Virus record (IMG/VR): IMGVR_UViG_3300029986_000716
Location: 1-29,416 of that record
From: a virus
DNA: 29,416 nt
Direction: 5' to 3' (one strand)
The stretch's first letter is position 1, and the number at the start of each line of letters is the position of its first letter. A program made the translations under genes and the position numbers. Of this stretch, positions 14,458-21,260 are shown piece after piece. The notes under the pieces are model-generated. The model was not told the origin of the DNA. It did no database searches and saw nothing but the letters and a program-made list of their open reading frames with translations.

Positions 14458-14680
14458 AATATTATATATACCAGAAGGAATTTATATGTCTTATTACCAT
14501 GAAATTACTGTAGTATTTGAAAAGGTAAATGTAAATTCTAAATACAAAAATAACATAGAAGCATACCTTGAAGATGTAATCACAGCATGTAATAACTCAG
14601 ACTATGTTAGGCACATATGGGGACTTCCTATTACACATACTAAATTTCTTCGTTCAGAGTTTGAGATAATCTATGACTAA
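14450..14680 (+). CDS. ILHIPTG-family small protein C2
   Basis: 76 residues, MTRILYIPEGIYMSYYHE, then HIWGLPITHTKFLRSEFE before IIYD. Front and back segments are shared with the gene at 14890, while the middles differ (ENNID against HEITV). The I-W-G-L-P block is specific to this pair; a weaker GLP block occurs in 9535. Confidence 0.8.
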   Translation: MTRILYIPEGIYMSYYHEITVVFEKVNVNSKYKNNIEAYLEDVITACNNSDYVRHIWGLPITHTKFLRSEFEIIYD

Positions 14681-14897
14681 ATTACTTCATATACCTACTG
14701 GAGAATATATTAAATTTCTATCATCTATTAAGTATGATAAGGCCCATCCAGAAAATGAATCTGAAGAAGTTGTCTCTTTTGAAGATTCTTATGCATATGA
14801 GTATGACCATATATCCATTGAAGAGTTTGCACAAAACTATTGTGATTGTCTTCTCTATATCTCCAGTTTAAATGAGTTAGAGATAATATATGACTAG
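14673..14897 (+). CDS. ILHIPTG-family small protein C3 (FEDSY subgroup)
   Basis: 74 residues, MTKLLHIPTGEYIKFLSSIK, then KAHPENESEEVVSFEDSYAY, ending NELEIIYD. It matches array B members 11039 and 11530 in the EYDRAH/KYDKAH and FEDSY blocks. It lies between the two closely similar copies C2 and C4. Confidence 0.8.
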   Translation: MTKLLHIPTGEYIKFLSSIKYDKAHPENESEEVVSFEDSYAYEYDHISIEEFAQNYCDCLLYISSLNELEIIYD

Positions 14898-15111
14898 AAT
14901 ATTATATATACCAGAAGGAATTTATATGACGTTTGAAAATAATAATATAGATTATTCCTCTATAAACGTTAATATAGAATACAATGAGGGTCCAGAAAAG
15001 TGTATATTACAAGTAATACACTTATGTAATGAATATCCTTTGGCCCATATATGGGGGTTGCCCAAAAATACTAAATTTCTACGATCGGAATTTGAGATAA
15101 TATATGACTAA
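14890..15111 (+). CDS. ILHIPTG-family small protein C4
   Basis: 73 residues, MTRILYIPEGIYMTFENNN to KFLRSEFEIIYD, near-duplicate of C2 at both ends. Its last codons form the same ATATATGACTAA junction used between family members, but the next gene is the RuvB-like ATPase. The ATPase is therefore translationally tied to the array. Confidence 0.8.
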   Translation: MTRILYIPEGIYMTFENNNIDYSSINVNIEYNEGPEKCILQVIHLCNEYPLAHIWGLPKNTKFLRSEFEIIYD

Positions 15112-16225
15112 ATTTAAAATATTTAATGAAACCAACAATGTTTATCCAGGAATTAATGAGCCACAATTTTCACAATTAGAACAATTAGCAGAATTAGCAA
15201 ATATCCATAAAATACAATTACCCCATATAGGCATATTCGGAGAGGCATCTACTGGAAAAACGACATCCACTAAGTTGTTAGCTAATGCCTGTAATTATTT
15301 ATTTTTATCCTACAATGCTATGGATTTTTCATCACTAGAGGAATTTCATAAAATTTTATTTACTAAATTTAAAGATTTAAATTCTGGAGAATATGCTTTA
15401 AATAATGGTAATTTTGGAATACCTACTAAAAAAACAGTAATTCTAATAGATGAAGCACAAGAACTCAAAACATCAATACAATCTGCCCTACTTTCAATTT
15501 TAACTAAAAAAGAAGGAGTGTTTTCTGAAATATTACAATATACTTTTTTAATAGATAATATAACTTGGATATTTGCCACTACTGACCCATCAAAATTAGT
15601 GTATCCTTTAACCACTAGATTAGTTCCTATAACATTTAATCAATATACATTAGAGGATATTGAGCATATCATAAGTATGAAATATCCTTTAATTTCTGAT
15701 GGAGGGCTAGAGATTATGGCAAAATGTGCTAAATTAGTTCCAAGAGCAGCAGTTAGAAATGCCGAATTTCTAGTAGCAAATAATGTAGGAGAAGTAATTT
15801 CAGAAGAAAAAACAGAAGAATTTGTTAAAACTTTTTTAGGATGCGAGAAAAATGGAGTGGATGGGATAGATAAACGTATTTTAATGTATTTAAGTAATTA
15901 TCAGAAACAAATAAAACCAATAGATAAAATTTCTTTGGCTGGCTTTACTAATATAAAAGAACATTTAGAAACTAAAGGAATAAAATCCCTATCTTTATAT
16001 GAGCATAAAGAATATAATAGAGCTAAATTCCAAATACTAATGCTCACAGAAAAGATAAACAATGCTCCTCCAATTCCTAAGTCTAGACGAGATATTTCAT
16101 TGGCTTGTAGATTATTGGATTTAAAAGATTTAGAAATGAGATTAACTTATTTAGAAAGTTTAAAGTTCATTGAAAAAACACCAAAAGGTATTTGTATTTC
16201 AGAGAACTATAGAACAAACAATTAA
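15104..16225 (+). CDS. RuvB-like AAA+ ATPase
   Basis: 373 residues. Walker A is GEASTGKTT (46-54), Walker B is VILIDEA (112-118), sensor 1 is in FATTDPSKL (158-166), an arginine-finger candidate is in TTRLVPI (R172), and sensor 2 is PRAAVRNAE (R214/R218). The C-terminal part starts GVDGIDKRILMYL and ends LKFIEKTPKGICISENYR, both like the winged-helix end of RuvB (GLD-x-D...GF-x-RTPRG). RuvB moves Holliday junctions; here a role in branch migration or clamp-loader-like remodelling is likely. No RuvA or RuvC is seen nearby. The start ATG is inside the array junction shared with 14890. Confidence 0.8.
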   Translation: MTKFKIFNETNNVYPGINEPQFSQLEQLAELANIHKIQLPHIGIFGEASTGKTTSTKLLANACNYLFLSYNAMDFSSLEEFHKILFTKFKDLNSGEYALNNGNFGIPTKKTVILIDEAQELKTSIQSALLSILTKKEGVFSEILQYTFLIDNITWIFATTDPSKLVYPLTTRLVPITFNQYTLEDIEHIISMKYPLISDGGLEIMAKCAKLVPRAAVRNAEFLVANNVGEVISEEKTEEFVKTFLGCEKNGVDGIDKRILMYLSNYQKQIKPIDKISLAGFTNIKEHLETKGIKSLSLYEHKEYNRAKFQILMLTEKINNAPPIPKSRRDISLACRLLDLKDLEMRLTYLESLKFIEKTPKGICISENYRTNN

Positions 16226-16229
16226 CTAC

Positions 16230-16700
16230 ATGGAAGATAACATATTAGATATTATTTTTACTTCTCATAGGGATTTTCTATGCTTAAATTCTGATATAGC
16301 TGGAGTTTCTATTTCTGATTCAGCATGGTCTAGAGTTAGGTCATATCTTTCTCCTGAAAATAAGTTTGTTGTTATTCAGTCTATTATGATGACTGAAGCA
16401 TTAATCTCAAAAGTAGAAATAAAACTCACAAATTCAGTAATCTTTAAAAAACGTAATTTAATAAAATTATATGTAAGTTATTCATTCCCAGGATTTGAAA
16501 ATGGAGCATGTTTTGAATTTCTATTAAGAGGAGCCTCACTAGATACGAAACAGCTAATGGACCAAGATGGGGTATTACATCAGATTAGACTAAGTGCTTC
16601 AGACCCCAATAAAATTTTTGGAATAATTTCTGTAGGGGCTATAGAAAATATGAAAAATGACGATACTTCATTATACGAAAGGCTTCTCAAAATACTGTAG
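16230..16700 (+). CDS. unidentified protein, 156 aa
   Basis: I start at ATG 16230 (MEDNILDIIFTSHRDF), 4 nt after the ATPase stop; an earlier in-frame start would overlap the ATPase's conserved C-terminus. The protein alternates strands and helices (VEIKLTNSVIF, IKLYVSYSFPGFE, CFEFLLRGASL) with no recognised motif. A perfect inverted repeat spans its stop codon. Position suggests a link to recombination or replication, but that is only context. Confidence 0.75.
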   Translation: MEDNILDIIFTSHRDFLCLNSDIAGVSISDSAWSRVRSYLSPENKFVVIQSIMMTEALISKVEIKLTNSVIFKKRNLIKLYVSYSFPGFENGACFEFLLRGASLDTKQLMDQDGVLHQIRLSASDPNKIFGIISVGAIENMKNDDTSLYERLLKIL

Positions 16701-16710
16701 ACCTTTCGTA
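16674..16710 (+). promoter_or_regulatory. inverted repeat across a stop codon
   Basis: TACGAAAGG (16674-16682) and CCTTTCGTA (16702-16710) are perfect inverted copies around a 19-nt loop that contains the stop codon of the preceding gene. There is no T-rich tail directly after the stem, so an intercistronic processing or stability hairpin is as likely as a terminator. The HU-like gene starts 36 nt downstream. Confidence 0.45.
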
Positions 16711-16745
16711 AGATTAATAACTACGTGTTTTATGGAGAATTTTTA

Positions 16746-17018
16746 ATGACAAAGAAGCAACTAGCACTATATATTTCTGAACGTGATAGCGTTTCTCAAG
16801 TAGAGGCTATTAGAATGATAGACATTGTAGCCAGCTCTATACGAGAAACTCTAGAGCTTGGCGAGGATATTACTTTGCGAGGTTTTGGTAATTTTAAGGT
16901 AATTCAGACTGCTCCTCGATCTGGTAGAAATTTACATACCCAAGAACGAGTTATAATTCCAAGTAAGTCTCGCGTTCGTTTTCATTCCTATATGAATGAA
17001 GAGGAAGTTTCAGAATAA
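16746..17018 (+). CDS. HU/IHF-like DNA-binding protein
   Basis: 90 residues from ATG 16746 with TATGGAG upstream; an ATG at 16725 would add seven residues and lies in the leader. It has the HU layout: MTKKQLALYIS helix, QVEAIRMIDIVASSIRETL helix, then ITLRGFGNFKVIQ strands and the beta-arm PRSGRNLHTQERVIIP. HU-type dimers bend or coat DNA. In the arm the usual R-N-P is R-N-L, so the Pro that wedges into DNA in standard HU/IHF is missing. The end, after SRVRFHSYM, has an acidic tail. It overlaps the next gene's start by 1 nt. Confidence 0.88.
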   Translation: MTKKQLALYISERDSVSQVEAIRMIDIVASSIRETLELGEDITLRGFGNFKVIQTAPRSGRNLHTQERVIIPSKSRVRFHSYMNEEEVSE

Positions 17019-17722
17019 TGAAATCATCTTCTTTAAATATTCAGCCATCTATGTCAGAACTAATTGAATTTGATACAGATGATGAATTAGACGACTCTAA
17101 TAAGACCTCATTAGTAACTGAAGAATCTGTAGAACGAAGACAGATTCATATTATTGATGAAATTACTAAGAACTCTTTTGAACAAATTAAAAATTTATAT
17201 GATGAATTAGTAGAAGATAATCAAGAAAAGCCAATACATTTTGTAATAGGTTCTCCTGGAGGTGAAGCATCAAGCATGCTAGGTATTATGAATTTAATAC
17301 TAATCAGTAAAACTCCTTGCTATACATATCTACTTAGTGAGACCTGTTCCGCAGGAGCTTGGGTTTATCTTTGTGGGCATAAGAGATTTGCTCCTAGGAC
17401 TAATCTAGTAAGTTTTATGTTACATCCTCTTGCTTGGGGTATGGATTCTGAAGCATTAGGAACTCATAATGCCTATAATAAATATCTTGAAAACTTAAGT
17501 AATAAACTAATAGCATTCACAGTTAAACAAACTAGAATTCCTATTAGACGACTAAAGAAATTAGCTACTAGTGAAACACAGTTCTTTATTGGTGAAGAAC
17601 TATTTGAACAGGGTATTGCTACAGATGAGCTAACTACAGCTTCTTTTTGGTTAGACCCTGAAAAGAAAAAAAATACCTCACCAAAACTTACAGAGGATTG
17701 TCCTCAAACTTTATTGGATTAA
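17018..17722 (+). CDS. ClpP-family serine protease-like protein
   Basis: 234 residues. After a 40-residue acidic N-terminus, the ClpP fold shows VIGSPGGEA (76-84, the oxyanion-hole loop), ETCSAGAWVYL with the nucleophile S111, and FMLHPLAWG with H136. The third residue of the triad, Asp in standard ClpP (E-R-D-R-F), falls at SETQFFIGEE (about 185-194), where the aligned residue reads Thr or Glu. It could use a Ser-His dyad or another acid. ClpP-like phage proteins often act in head maturation; here the neighbours are DNA-binding proteins, so a regulatory protease is also possible. No Clp ATPase is in the window. Confidence 0.8.
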   Translation: MKSSSLNIQPSMSELIEFDTDDELDDSNKTSLVTEESVERRQIHIIDEITKNSFEQIKNLYDELVEDNQEKPIHFVIGSPGGEASSMLGIMNLILISKTPCYTYLLSETCSAGAWVYLCGHKRFAPRTNLVSFMLHPLAWGMDSEALGTHNAYNKYLENLSNKLIAFTVKQTRIPIRRLKKLATSETQFFIGEELFEQGIATDELTTASFWLDPEKKKNTSPKLTEDCPQTLLD

Positions 17723-17738
17723 TTTTATAGGAAATAAA

Positions 17739-17975
17739 ATGTCCCAGACAACTACTTCAATTACCCCAACCTTAGGCAAAGATATTATTTATATTTGTCA
17801 GGCTTGTGAGCATAGAGAAAAGGAATTTTCTCTTCCAAATAGAAATTATAAGTATTGTCAAAAGTGTGGTAGTATTTCAATTAAGGCAACTTTAGTAGAT
17901 TCTTATAATTATATAGTTGCTTCAGCACCTGTAAGCTACAGTAAAATTGAAGAGGATACAACTACTGATGTCTAA
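17739..17975 (+). CDS. small zinc-ribbon protein
   Basis: 78 residues with C-Q-A-C (20-23) and C-Q-K-C (about 40-43), a zinc-ribbon arrangement, between a Thr-rich N-terminus and a strand-forming tail. A TAGGAAATAAA site precedes the ATG. It overlaps the next gene by 8 nt (ATGTCTAA). Such ribbons commonly bind nucleic acid or partner proteins; the specific function is unknown. Confidence 0.72.
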   Translation: MSQTTTSITPTLGKDIIYICQACEHREKEFSLPNRNYKYCQKCGSISIKATLVDSYNYIVASAPVSYSKIEEDTTTDV

Positions 17976-18513
17976 TATATCAGAAACACTACTTAAAGAA
18001 AAACTAAGTGAGTGGACTTCTTCTACTAAGGTCAGAGAAGCTCTTGAGCTTTCTTCTATGGATGAAGCTCTCTTTAAAAAAGAACTAAATATTCTTGAAA
18101 CAAAGGGACTCATAGAAAGAACAGGTGCCAAGAAGGGTCTAAAATTTAAGTATAAATTTTCAGACGAATTAAAAAAAGAATTTACAGAGGAGACTAATAT
18201 CCCAGAAAATATAAAAATAGAACCAGAAAAGAAAAATAAAAAGTCCAAAGTAAATATAGAAGATATACAGTGTGAGATAGTTAATTTAGATAAGCATGAA
18301 TTTACTGAAGAAGTAACTAATGTATCTTTAAATAAATTGTTTACTTTTATAACAAGAAATGCCTCTGAGCATTCCTATACTCTTTCTATTAAAAGAACCA
18401 CTAAAGGTATCTGTGTTAAAACATATAGAGATATTTTTATGTTATCAGAGGTATTATATACAAAAGAGAATTTTCTACTGCTCTTAAAGGCATCTGGAGT
18501 CTCTCTTGACTAG
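17968..18513 (+). CDS. winged-helix-like protein
   Basis: 181 residues from the ATG at 17968, inside the previous gene's stop overlap. Residues about 9-60 read as a winged helix: LSEWTSSTKVREALELSS, FKKELNILETKGLIERTGAK, then KFKYKF as the wing. A Lys/Glu-rich linker (PEKKNKKSKVN) leads to a C-terminal alpha/beta part (SYTLSIKRTTKGICVKTYRD). It may be a transcription regulator. It overlaps the next gene by 8 nt (TTGACTAG). Confidence 0.68.
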   Translation: MSNISETLLKEKLSEWTSSTKVREALELSSMDEALFKKELNILETKGLIERTGAKKGLKFKYKFSDELKKEFTEETNIPENIKIEPEKKNKKSKVNIEDIQCEIVNLDKHEFTEEVTNVSLNKLFTFITRNASEHSYTLSIKRTTKGICVKTYRDIFMLSEVLYTKENFLLLLKASGVSLD

Positions 18514-19207
18514 TATATCAGATTTATCAGATTCATTTTTACTGGCACGAGAAAATTTTGTTACTAATTTAGCTACTGTTATAAAGTATCTAAGTTATAC
18601 TCCCACTTCTTTTGCTATTCAATTATCTTCTATAAGTTCTTCCAAGGTATTTTCTGATGATGTAACAGAATGGCTATCTGGAACTAAACTACCAAGTATT
18701 TATCATCTATTTAAAATATCTAAGTTAATCAATGTTTCTTTGGATGCTTTATTTTCTAGCACATTTAGTATGACTCCTATTAATAATCCCATGAGTTATT
18801 ATTGCTCTGGAGACAGAAATATATTACTAGCTAACACATCAAATATTAATATCTCTAACCAAACTGAGGAGAATCCAGTAATGGCAACAAAGACAATGGC
18901 AGTATCTATTTCAAAGACCAATAAGAAGAAGATGGACACTCTTATCCAGGCTCGTACTTCTAGCCCTTCATATAATGTTCTTCTAGCTAATAAGGTCTAT
19001 AATTCAGGAATGCTTCTAAAAGATGTAGCAGAGGCTGTAGGAGCTTCTACAGGGGCACTCCGAGACTATTGCCTATACAACGTCACTGTTCCAGTCACGA
19101 TAGCTCACAGCCTAGTTAAGATGTATCATACCTCTTATCGTAATCTTGGTCTTATTTATAATGCCAATACAAAGCGTTATGAGCATCGTCAGGTAGTAGC
19201 AAAGTAA
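18506..19207 (+). CDS. HTH-domain protein with a possible internal start
   Basis: 233 residues from TTG 18506, which overlaps the previous stop and has GGAG 8 nt upstream. The N-terminal part ends with VTEWLSGTKLPSIYHLFKIS and INVSLDALF, the latter half of an XRE/lambda-repressor-type HTH. From residue 126 the protein changes character: MATKTMAVSISKTNKKKMDT, then LLKDVAEAVGASTGALRDYC, a second HTH-like segment. The ATG of this second part (18881) has GAGGAG 9 nt upstream, and the codons after it are richer in G+C. It is likely a DNA-binding regulator, perhaps made in long and short forms. A terminator follows. Confidence 0.68.
   Translation: MTSISDLSDSFLLARENFVTNLATVIKYLSYTPTSFAIQLSSISSSKVFSDDVTEWLSGTKLPSIYHLFKISKLINVSLDALFSSTFSMTPINNPMSYYCSGDRNILLANTSNINISNQTEENPVMATKTMAVSISKTNKKKMDTLIQARTSSPSYNVLLANKVYNSGMLLKDVAEAVGASTGALRDYCLYNVTVPVTIAHSLVKMYHTSYRNLGLIYNANTKRYEHRQVVAK
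18881..19207 (+). CDS. possible nested short product of the HTH gene
   Basis: An in-frame ATG at 18881 follows GAGGAG with a 9-nt spacing, the best ribosome site in this part of the window. It would give a 108-residue protein, MATKTMAVSISKTNKKKMDT to YEHRQVVAK. The codon choice shifts at this point (GCT CGT, CTT, AAG in place of AT-only codons), as if the short form were the main, well-expressed product. Alternative: the long form arose by fusion of two genes that lost the stop between them. Confidence 0.5.
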   Translation: MATKTMAVSISKTNKKKMDTLIQARTSSPSYNVLLANKVYNSGMLLKDVAEAVGASTGALRDYCLYNVTVPVTIAHSLVKMYHTSYRNLGLIYNANTKRYEHRQVVAK

Positions 19208-19230
19208 TAAAATTAAGAGTTAGTCTATTT

Positions 19231-19264
19231 AAATGCTGGTAGTGTAAAAGCTACCAGCATTTTT
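19231..19264 (+). terminator. stem-loop with T-rich tail ahead of array D
   Basis: AAATGCTGGTAG (19231-19242) pairs perfectly with CTACCAGCATTT (19251-19262), 8-nt loop, followed by TTATAT. A strong Rho-independent terminator for the HTH gene. The first array D gene starts 20 nt past the stem, with GAGAGGAGATAT between. Confidence 0.88.
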
Positions 19265-19281
19265 ATATAGAGAGGAGATAT

Positions 19282-19551
19282 ATGAAATATTGTCTATTAC
19301 ATGTTATTTCTGGAACTTATGTATCTAATCGTATTTATACTTTTGATGCGGCGGGGGCCTGGCCATCCTGCCAGGCCCGGTGGATGGCCCGCGAGCCGGT
19401 ATGGGGAGATGCGTTATTAAGTAATCAACATGTTAGCCACAAAACAAAAGAATTTTCTTCTGTTGAAGAAATAAATGAATTTTATATAGTAGAAACTGAA
19501 TTTACTAAAGACTTTAATAAACAAGAATTTGAGGTCATAGAAATTAGATGA
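19282..19551 (+). CDS. ILHIPTG-family small protein D1 with GC-rich insertion
   Basis: 89 residues, MKYCLLHVISGTYVSNRIYT to KQEFEVIEIR, so both family ends are present. Residues 22-42 (DAAGAWPSCQARWMAREPV and on) are encoded by a 63-nt block of roughly three-quarters G+C, quite unlike the surrounding DNA. Removing it rejoins ...YTFDA to LLSNQHV and leaves a 68-residue copy of ordinary family size. The frame stays open through the insert. It overlaps the next gene by ATGA. Confidence 0.72.
   Translation: MKYCLLHVISGTYVSNRIYTFDAAGAWPSCQARWMAREPVWGDALLSNQHVSHKTKEFSSVEEINEFYIVETEFTKDFNKQEFEVIEIR
19345..19413 (+). mobile_element. 63-nt GC-rich hairpin insertion with 6-nt direct repeats
   Basis: GATGCG occurs at 19345-19350 and again at 19408-19413, exactly 63 nt (21 codons) apart. 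Between them, GGGCCTGGC (19355-19363) pairs perfectly with GCCAGGCCC (19370-19378), 6-nt loop. An alternative 8-bp pairing joins GGCCATCC (19361-19368) to GGATGGCC (19382-19389). I count 48 G/C of 63. Direct repeats at the edges, strong fold and foreign composition suggest an inserted palindromic element. The type is not one I can name. Rickettsia palindromic elements insert in-frame in a comparable way. Confidence 0.6.
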
Positions 19552-19808
19552 AAGCCAAATATATTTTACATATACCCACAGGATTGTATTATAATTATGC
19601 TTATTGGCCAGATACATATTATGTATGCTGTGTAATACTAACTAAAGAGCCTTCAAGTTCCTGGCATAATTTTACATCTCATTTTGAAGCATTAAAACAA
19701 GCCAAATCTGTTTTTATACACGATGAGCAAGATCATAAATATGAAGTTTCTTCCAATGAATTTGAACTTATAGAATTGGAATGTAGAGATAAAAATGAAA
19801 AACAGTAA
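19548..19808 (+). CDS. ILHIPTG-family small protein D2
   Basis: 86 residues, MKAKYILHIPTGLYYNYAYW to NEFELIELECRDKNEKQ. Rich in Tyr and Trp in the first half; FEALKQAKSVFIH is the family helix. The tail beyond the last strand is longer and charged. ATGA overlap with the previous gene and a 14-nt overlap with the next. Confidence 0.78.
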   Translation: MKAKYILHIPTGLYYNYAYWPDTYYVCCVILTKEPSSSWHNFTSHFEALKQAKSVFIHDEQDHKYEVSSNEFELIELECRDKNEKQ

Positions 19809-20046
19809 AGCAAGATATCAAAAATATAAAATACTGCATCTTACAACTGGCTTATATGTTCACGTGAGTTTTATAGATAATAGTCCATGGTATGATTTAG
19901 TAGATATTCCCTCTATATTCAAGTATAAAATTCCTTATAAGAGTATGTGTATTAGACGTATTACTAAAGTTATTAAAGATATTAAAATTTCTTATAAGAT
20001 AAAGTATGATATCAATGAATTTGAAATAATAGAAATAGAAGATTAA
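19795..20046 (+). CDS. ILHIPTG-family small protein D3
   Basis: 83 residues. An extension, MKNSKARYQK, precedes YKILHLTTGLYVHVSF; ends INEFEIIEIED. The middle is basic (YKSMCIRRITKVIKDIKIS), unlike the mostly acidic array B copies. Starts inside the tail of D2. Confidence 0.78.
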   Translation: MKNSKARYQKYKILHLTTGLYVHVSFIDNSPWYDLVDIPSIFKYKIPYKSMCIRRITKVIKDIKISYKIKYDINEFEIIEIED

Positions 20047-20048
20047 CT

Positions 20049-20303
20049 ATGGCTAAATATGCTATTCTACATATTCCAACAGGAAAATACATTTATAGAA
20101 GTTACGATATAGATATAAAATCCTATGATTTTATATTTATGGAGTGTTTTACAGAAGAGCCTAAACATTACTCATTATTGGGAGTTTATTTTTATTATTT
20201 TACATTGAATTTAAATATTTATGATAATCTATGTTCAAGGATAGAAGATAAAACTATTAAAATTAATAGAAATGAATTGACTATATTAAGGATAACTAAA
20301 TGA
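20049..20303 (+). CDS. ILHIPTG-family small protein D4
   Basis: 84 residues, MAKYAILHIPTGKYIYRSY to NELTILRITK. The closing strand has lost both usual Glu-Phe residues (NELTILRI for NEFEIIEI). An aromatic middle, GVYFYYFTLNLNIYD. Starts 2 nt after the previous stop; ATGA overlap with the next gene. Confidence 0.75.
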   Translation: MAKYAILHIPTGKYIYRSYDIDIKSYDFIFMECFTEEPKHYSLLGVYFYYFTLNLNIYDNLCSRIEDKTIKINRNELTILRITK

Positions 20304-20647
20304 CTTATAAGATAATACTATATGATTATACTCTTGAAGGATATAAACAAACACATAAGAAGAGTGGAATGTATTATTGGAGATTAGAGACTTTATGGAA
20401 TAGCAAAGAAAGACAAATATTAGAATTTAAATCAGTCTATGAAGCTAAGTGTTTTTTATTATCTAATTCGTCATTTCCTAAATTTTTCAAACATATGATA
20501 TCACAACCAGCAGAAAATATTTTAGATAAACTAATAAATAAGGGCAAATATTCTTTTAAAAATCTATATAACTTTCCTCCTGAGCTTAAAAAAAATAATC
20601 TATTATGTGAATTTGAGATAGTAGAGATAACAAATGAAAATATATAA
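20300..20647 (+). CDS. ILHIPTG-family small protein D5 (divergent, long)
   Basis: 115 residues. First strand changed to TYKIILYDYTLEGYKQ with no TG turn; closing strand CEFEIVEITNENI is typical. The helix FKSVYEAKCFLLS is conserved. The extra length is a Lys/Asn-rich loop before the closing strand. Overlaps the mini-ORF at 20634 by 14 nt. Confidence 0.7.
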   Translation: MTYKIILYDYTLEGYKQTHKKSGMYYWRLETLWNSKERQILEFKSVYEAKCFLLSNSSFPKFFKHMISQPAENILDKLINKGKYSFKNLYNFPPELKKNNLLCEFEIVEITNENI

Positions 20648-20696
20648 AATATTTAACAAGCTAATTTTATTAAATAAGTATATAAATAATGGCTAA
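20634..20696 (+). CDS. 20-residue mini-ORF bridging two array genes
   Basis: MKIYKIFNKLILLNKYINNG begins inside the end of D5 and stops 8 nt into D6. Its YKIF start recalls the family's first strand, so it may be the stub of a deleted copy. Whether or not the peptide matters, its translation would carry ribosomes from D5 to the D6 start. Confidence 0.35.
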   Translation: MKIYKIFNKLILLNKYINNG

Positions 20697-21012
20697 CTTC
20701 AGAATATTTCATATTCTTTCTTGTGAGAGTTGTAATGTCTCATTAGATACTGATTTAAAAACTTGTAAAGAAATTTTTAATTTATTAATGATAAAATATT
20801 TAGTGACTCCCTTGGATGAAGAAGTTAGCGATTTAACTAAAGAAAACTTATGGAAGGATGAGGTAATAAAATCCTTTGGAAATATTACAAACTTACATGA
20901 CTTTGCTGGTGAGCTTGTAGATTTTTTAACTTGCTTTGTAGTTGAAGAAAACCTTACTGATTCATGGCTTTCACTTACTATTAATGAATTTGAAATAACT
21001 GAAATAATATGA
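20689..21012 (+). CDS. ILHIPTG-family small protein D6 (divergent)
   Basis: 107 residues, MANFRIFHILSCESCNVSLD to NEFEITEII. The first strand FRIFHILSCES keeps the hydrophobic pattern but not the TG turn. The middle is longer and more helical (FNLLMIKYLV, DFAGELVDFLTCFVV). No usual ribosome site; probably depends on coupling. ATGA overlap with the next gene. Confidence 0.66.
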   Translation: MANFRIFHILSCESCNVSLDTDLKTCKEIFNLLMIKYLVTPLDEEVSDLTKENLWKDEVIKSFGNITNLHDFAGELVDFLTCFVVEENLTDSWLSLTINEFEITEII

Positions 21013-21260
21013 AATACTATAAAATATTACATATTCCCACAGGAAAATATTTGCGTAATTGTCAAGGATTTCATACTATAAAAAGGTATTTAGAAGATAT
21101 TCCTAGTGTTTATACTCAAAAAACACTTGATAATATATTTCCTAAGAATTATACTTTTCTGGTATGTGAAGATATAAAAACTACACAAGAAGTTATAGCT
21201 ATGAATTATATTGAATTTGAAATAATAGAACTAGGAGAAGATGAATGGTACTACGTTTAG
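21009..21260 (+). CDS. ILHIPTG-family small protein D7
   Basis: 83 residues, MKYYKILHIPTGKYLRNCQG to IEFEIIELGEDEWYYV. Classic front; the closing strand is followed by an acidic-aromatic tail that overlaps the metallophosphoesterase start by 16 nt. Its CTAGGAGAAGATGA codons hold that gene's ribosome site. Confidence 0.78.
   Translation: MKYYKILHIPTGKYLRNCQGFHTIKRYLEDIPSVYTQKTLDNIFPKNYTFLVCEDIKTTQEVIAMNYIEFEIIELGEDEWYYV

Noticed and set aside
2191-15111. CRISPR array or noncoding tandem repeats
   Set aside because: The repeats are protein-coding units of 170-380 bp with variable middles and open frames, not short identical repeats with spacers.
16170-16229. Upstream start for the 156-aa gene at 16230
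   Set aside because: It would overlap the conserved winged-helix end of the RuvB-like ATPase and lacks a better ribosome site.
19345-19413. GC-rich block as a normal, diverged part of the family protein
   Set aside because: Its base composition, hairpins, flanking 6-nt direct repeats and lack of counterpart in any other copy make an insertion more likely, though an assembly artefact is not excluded.
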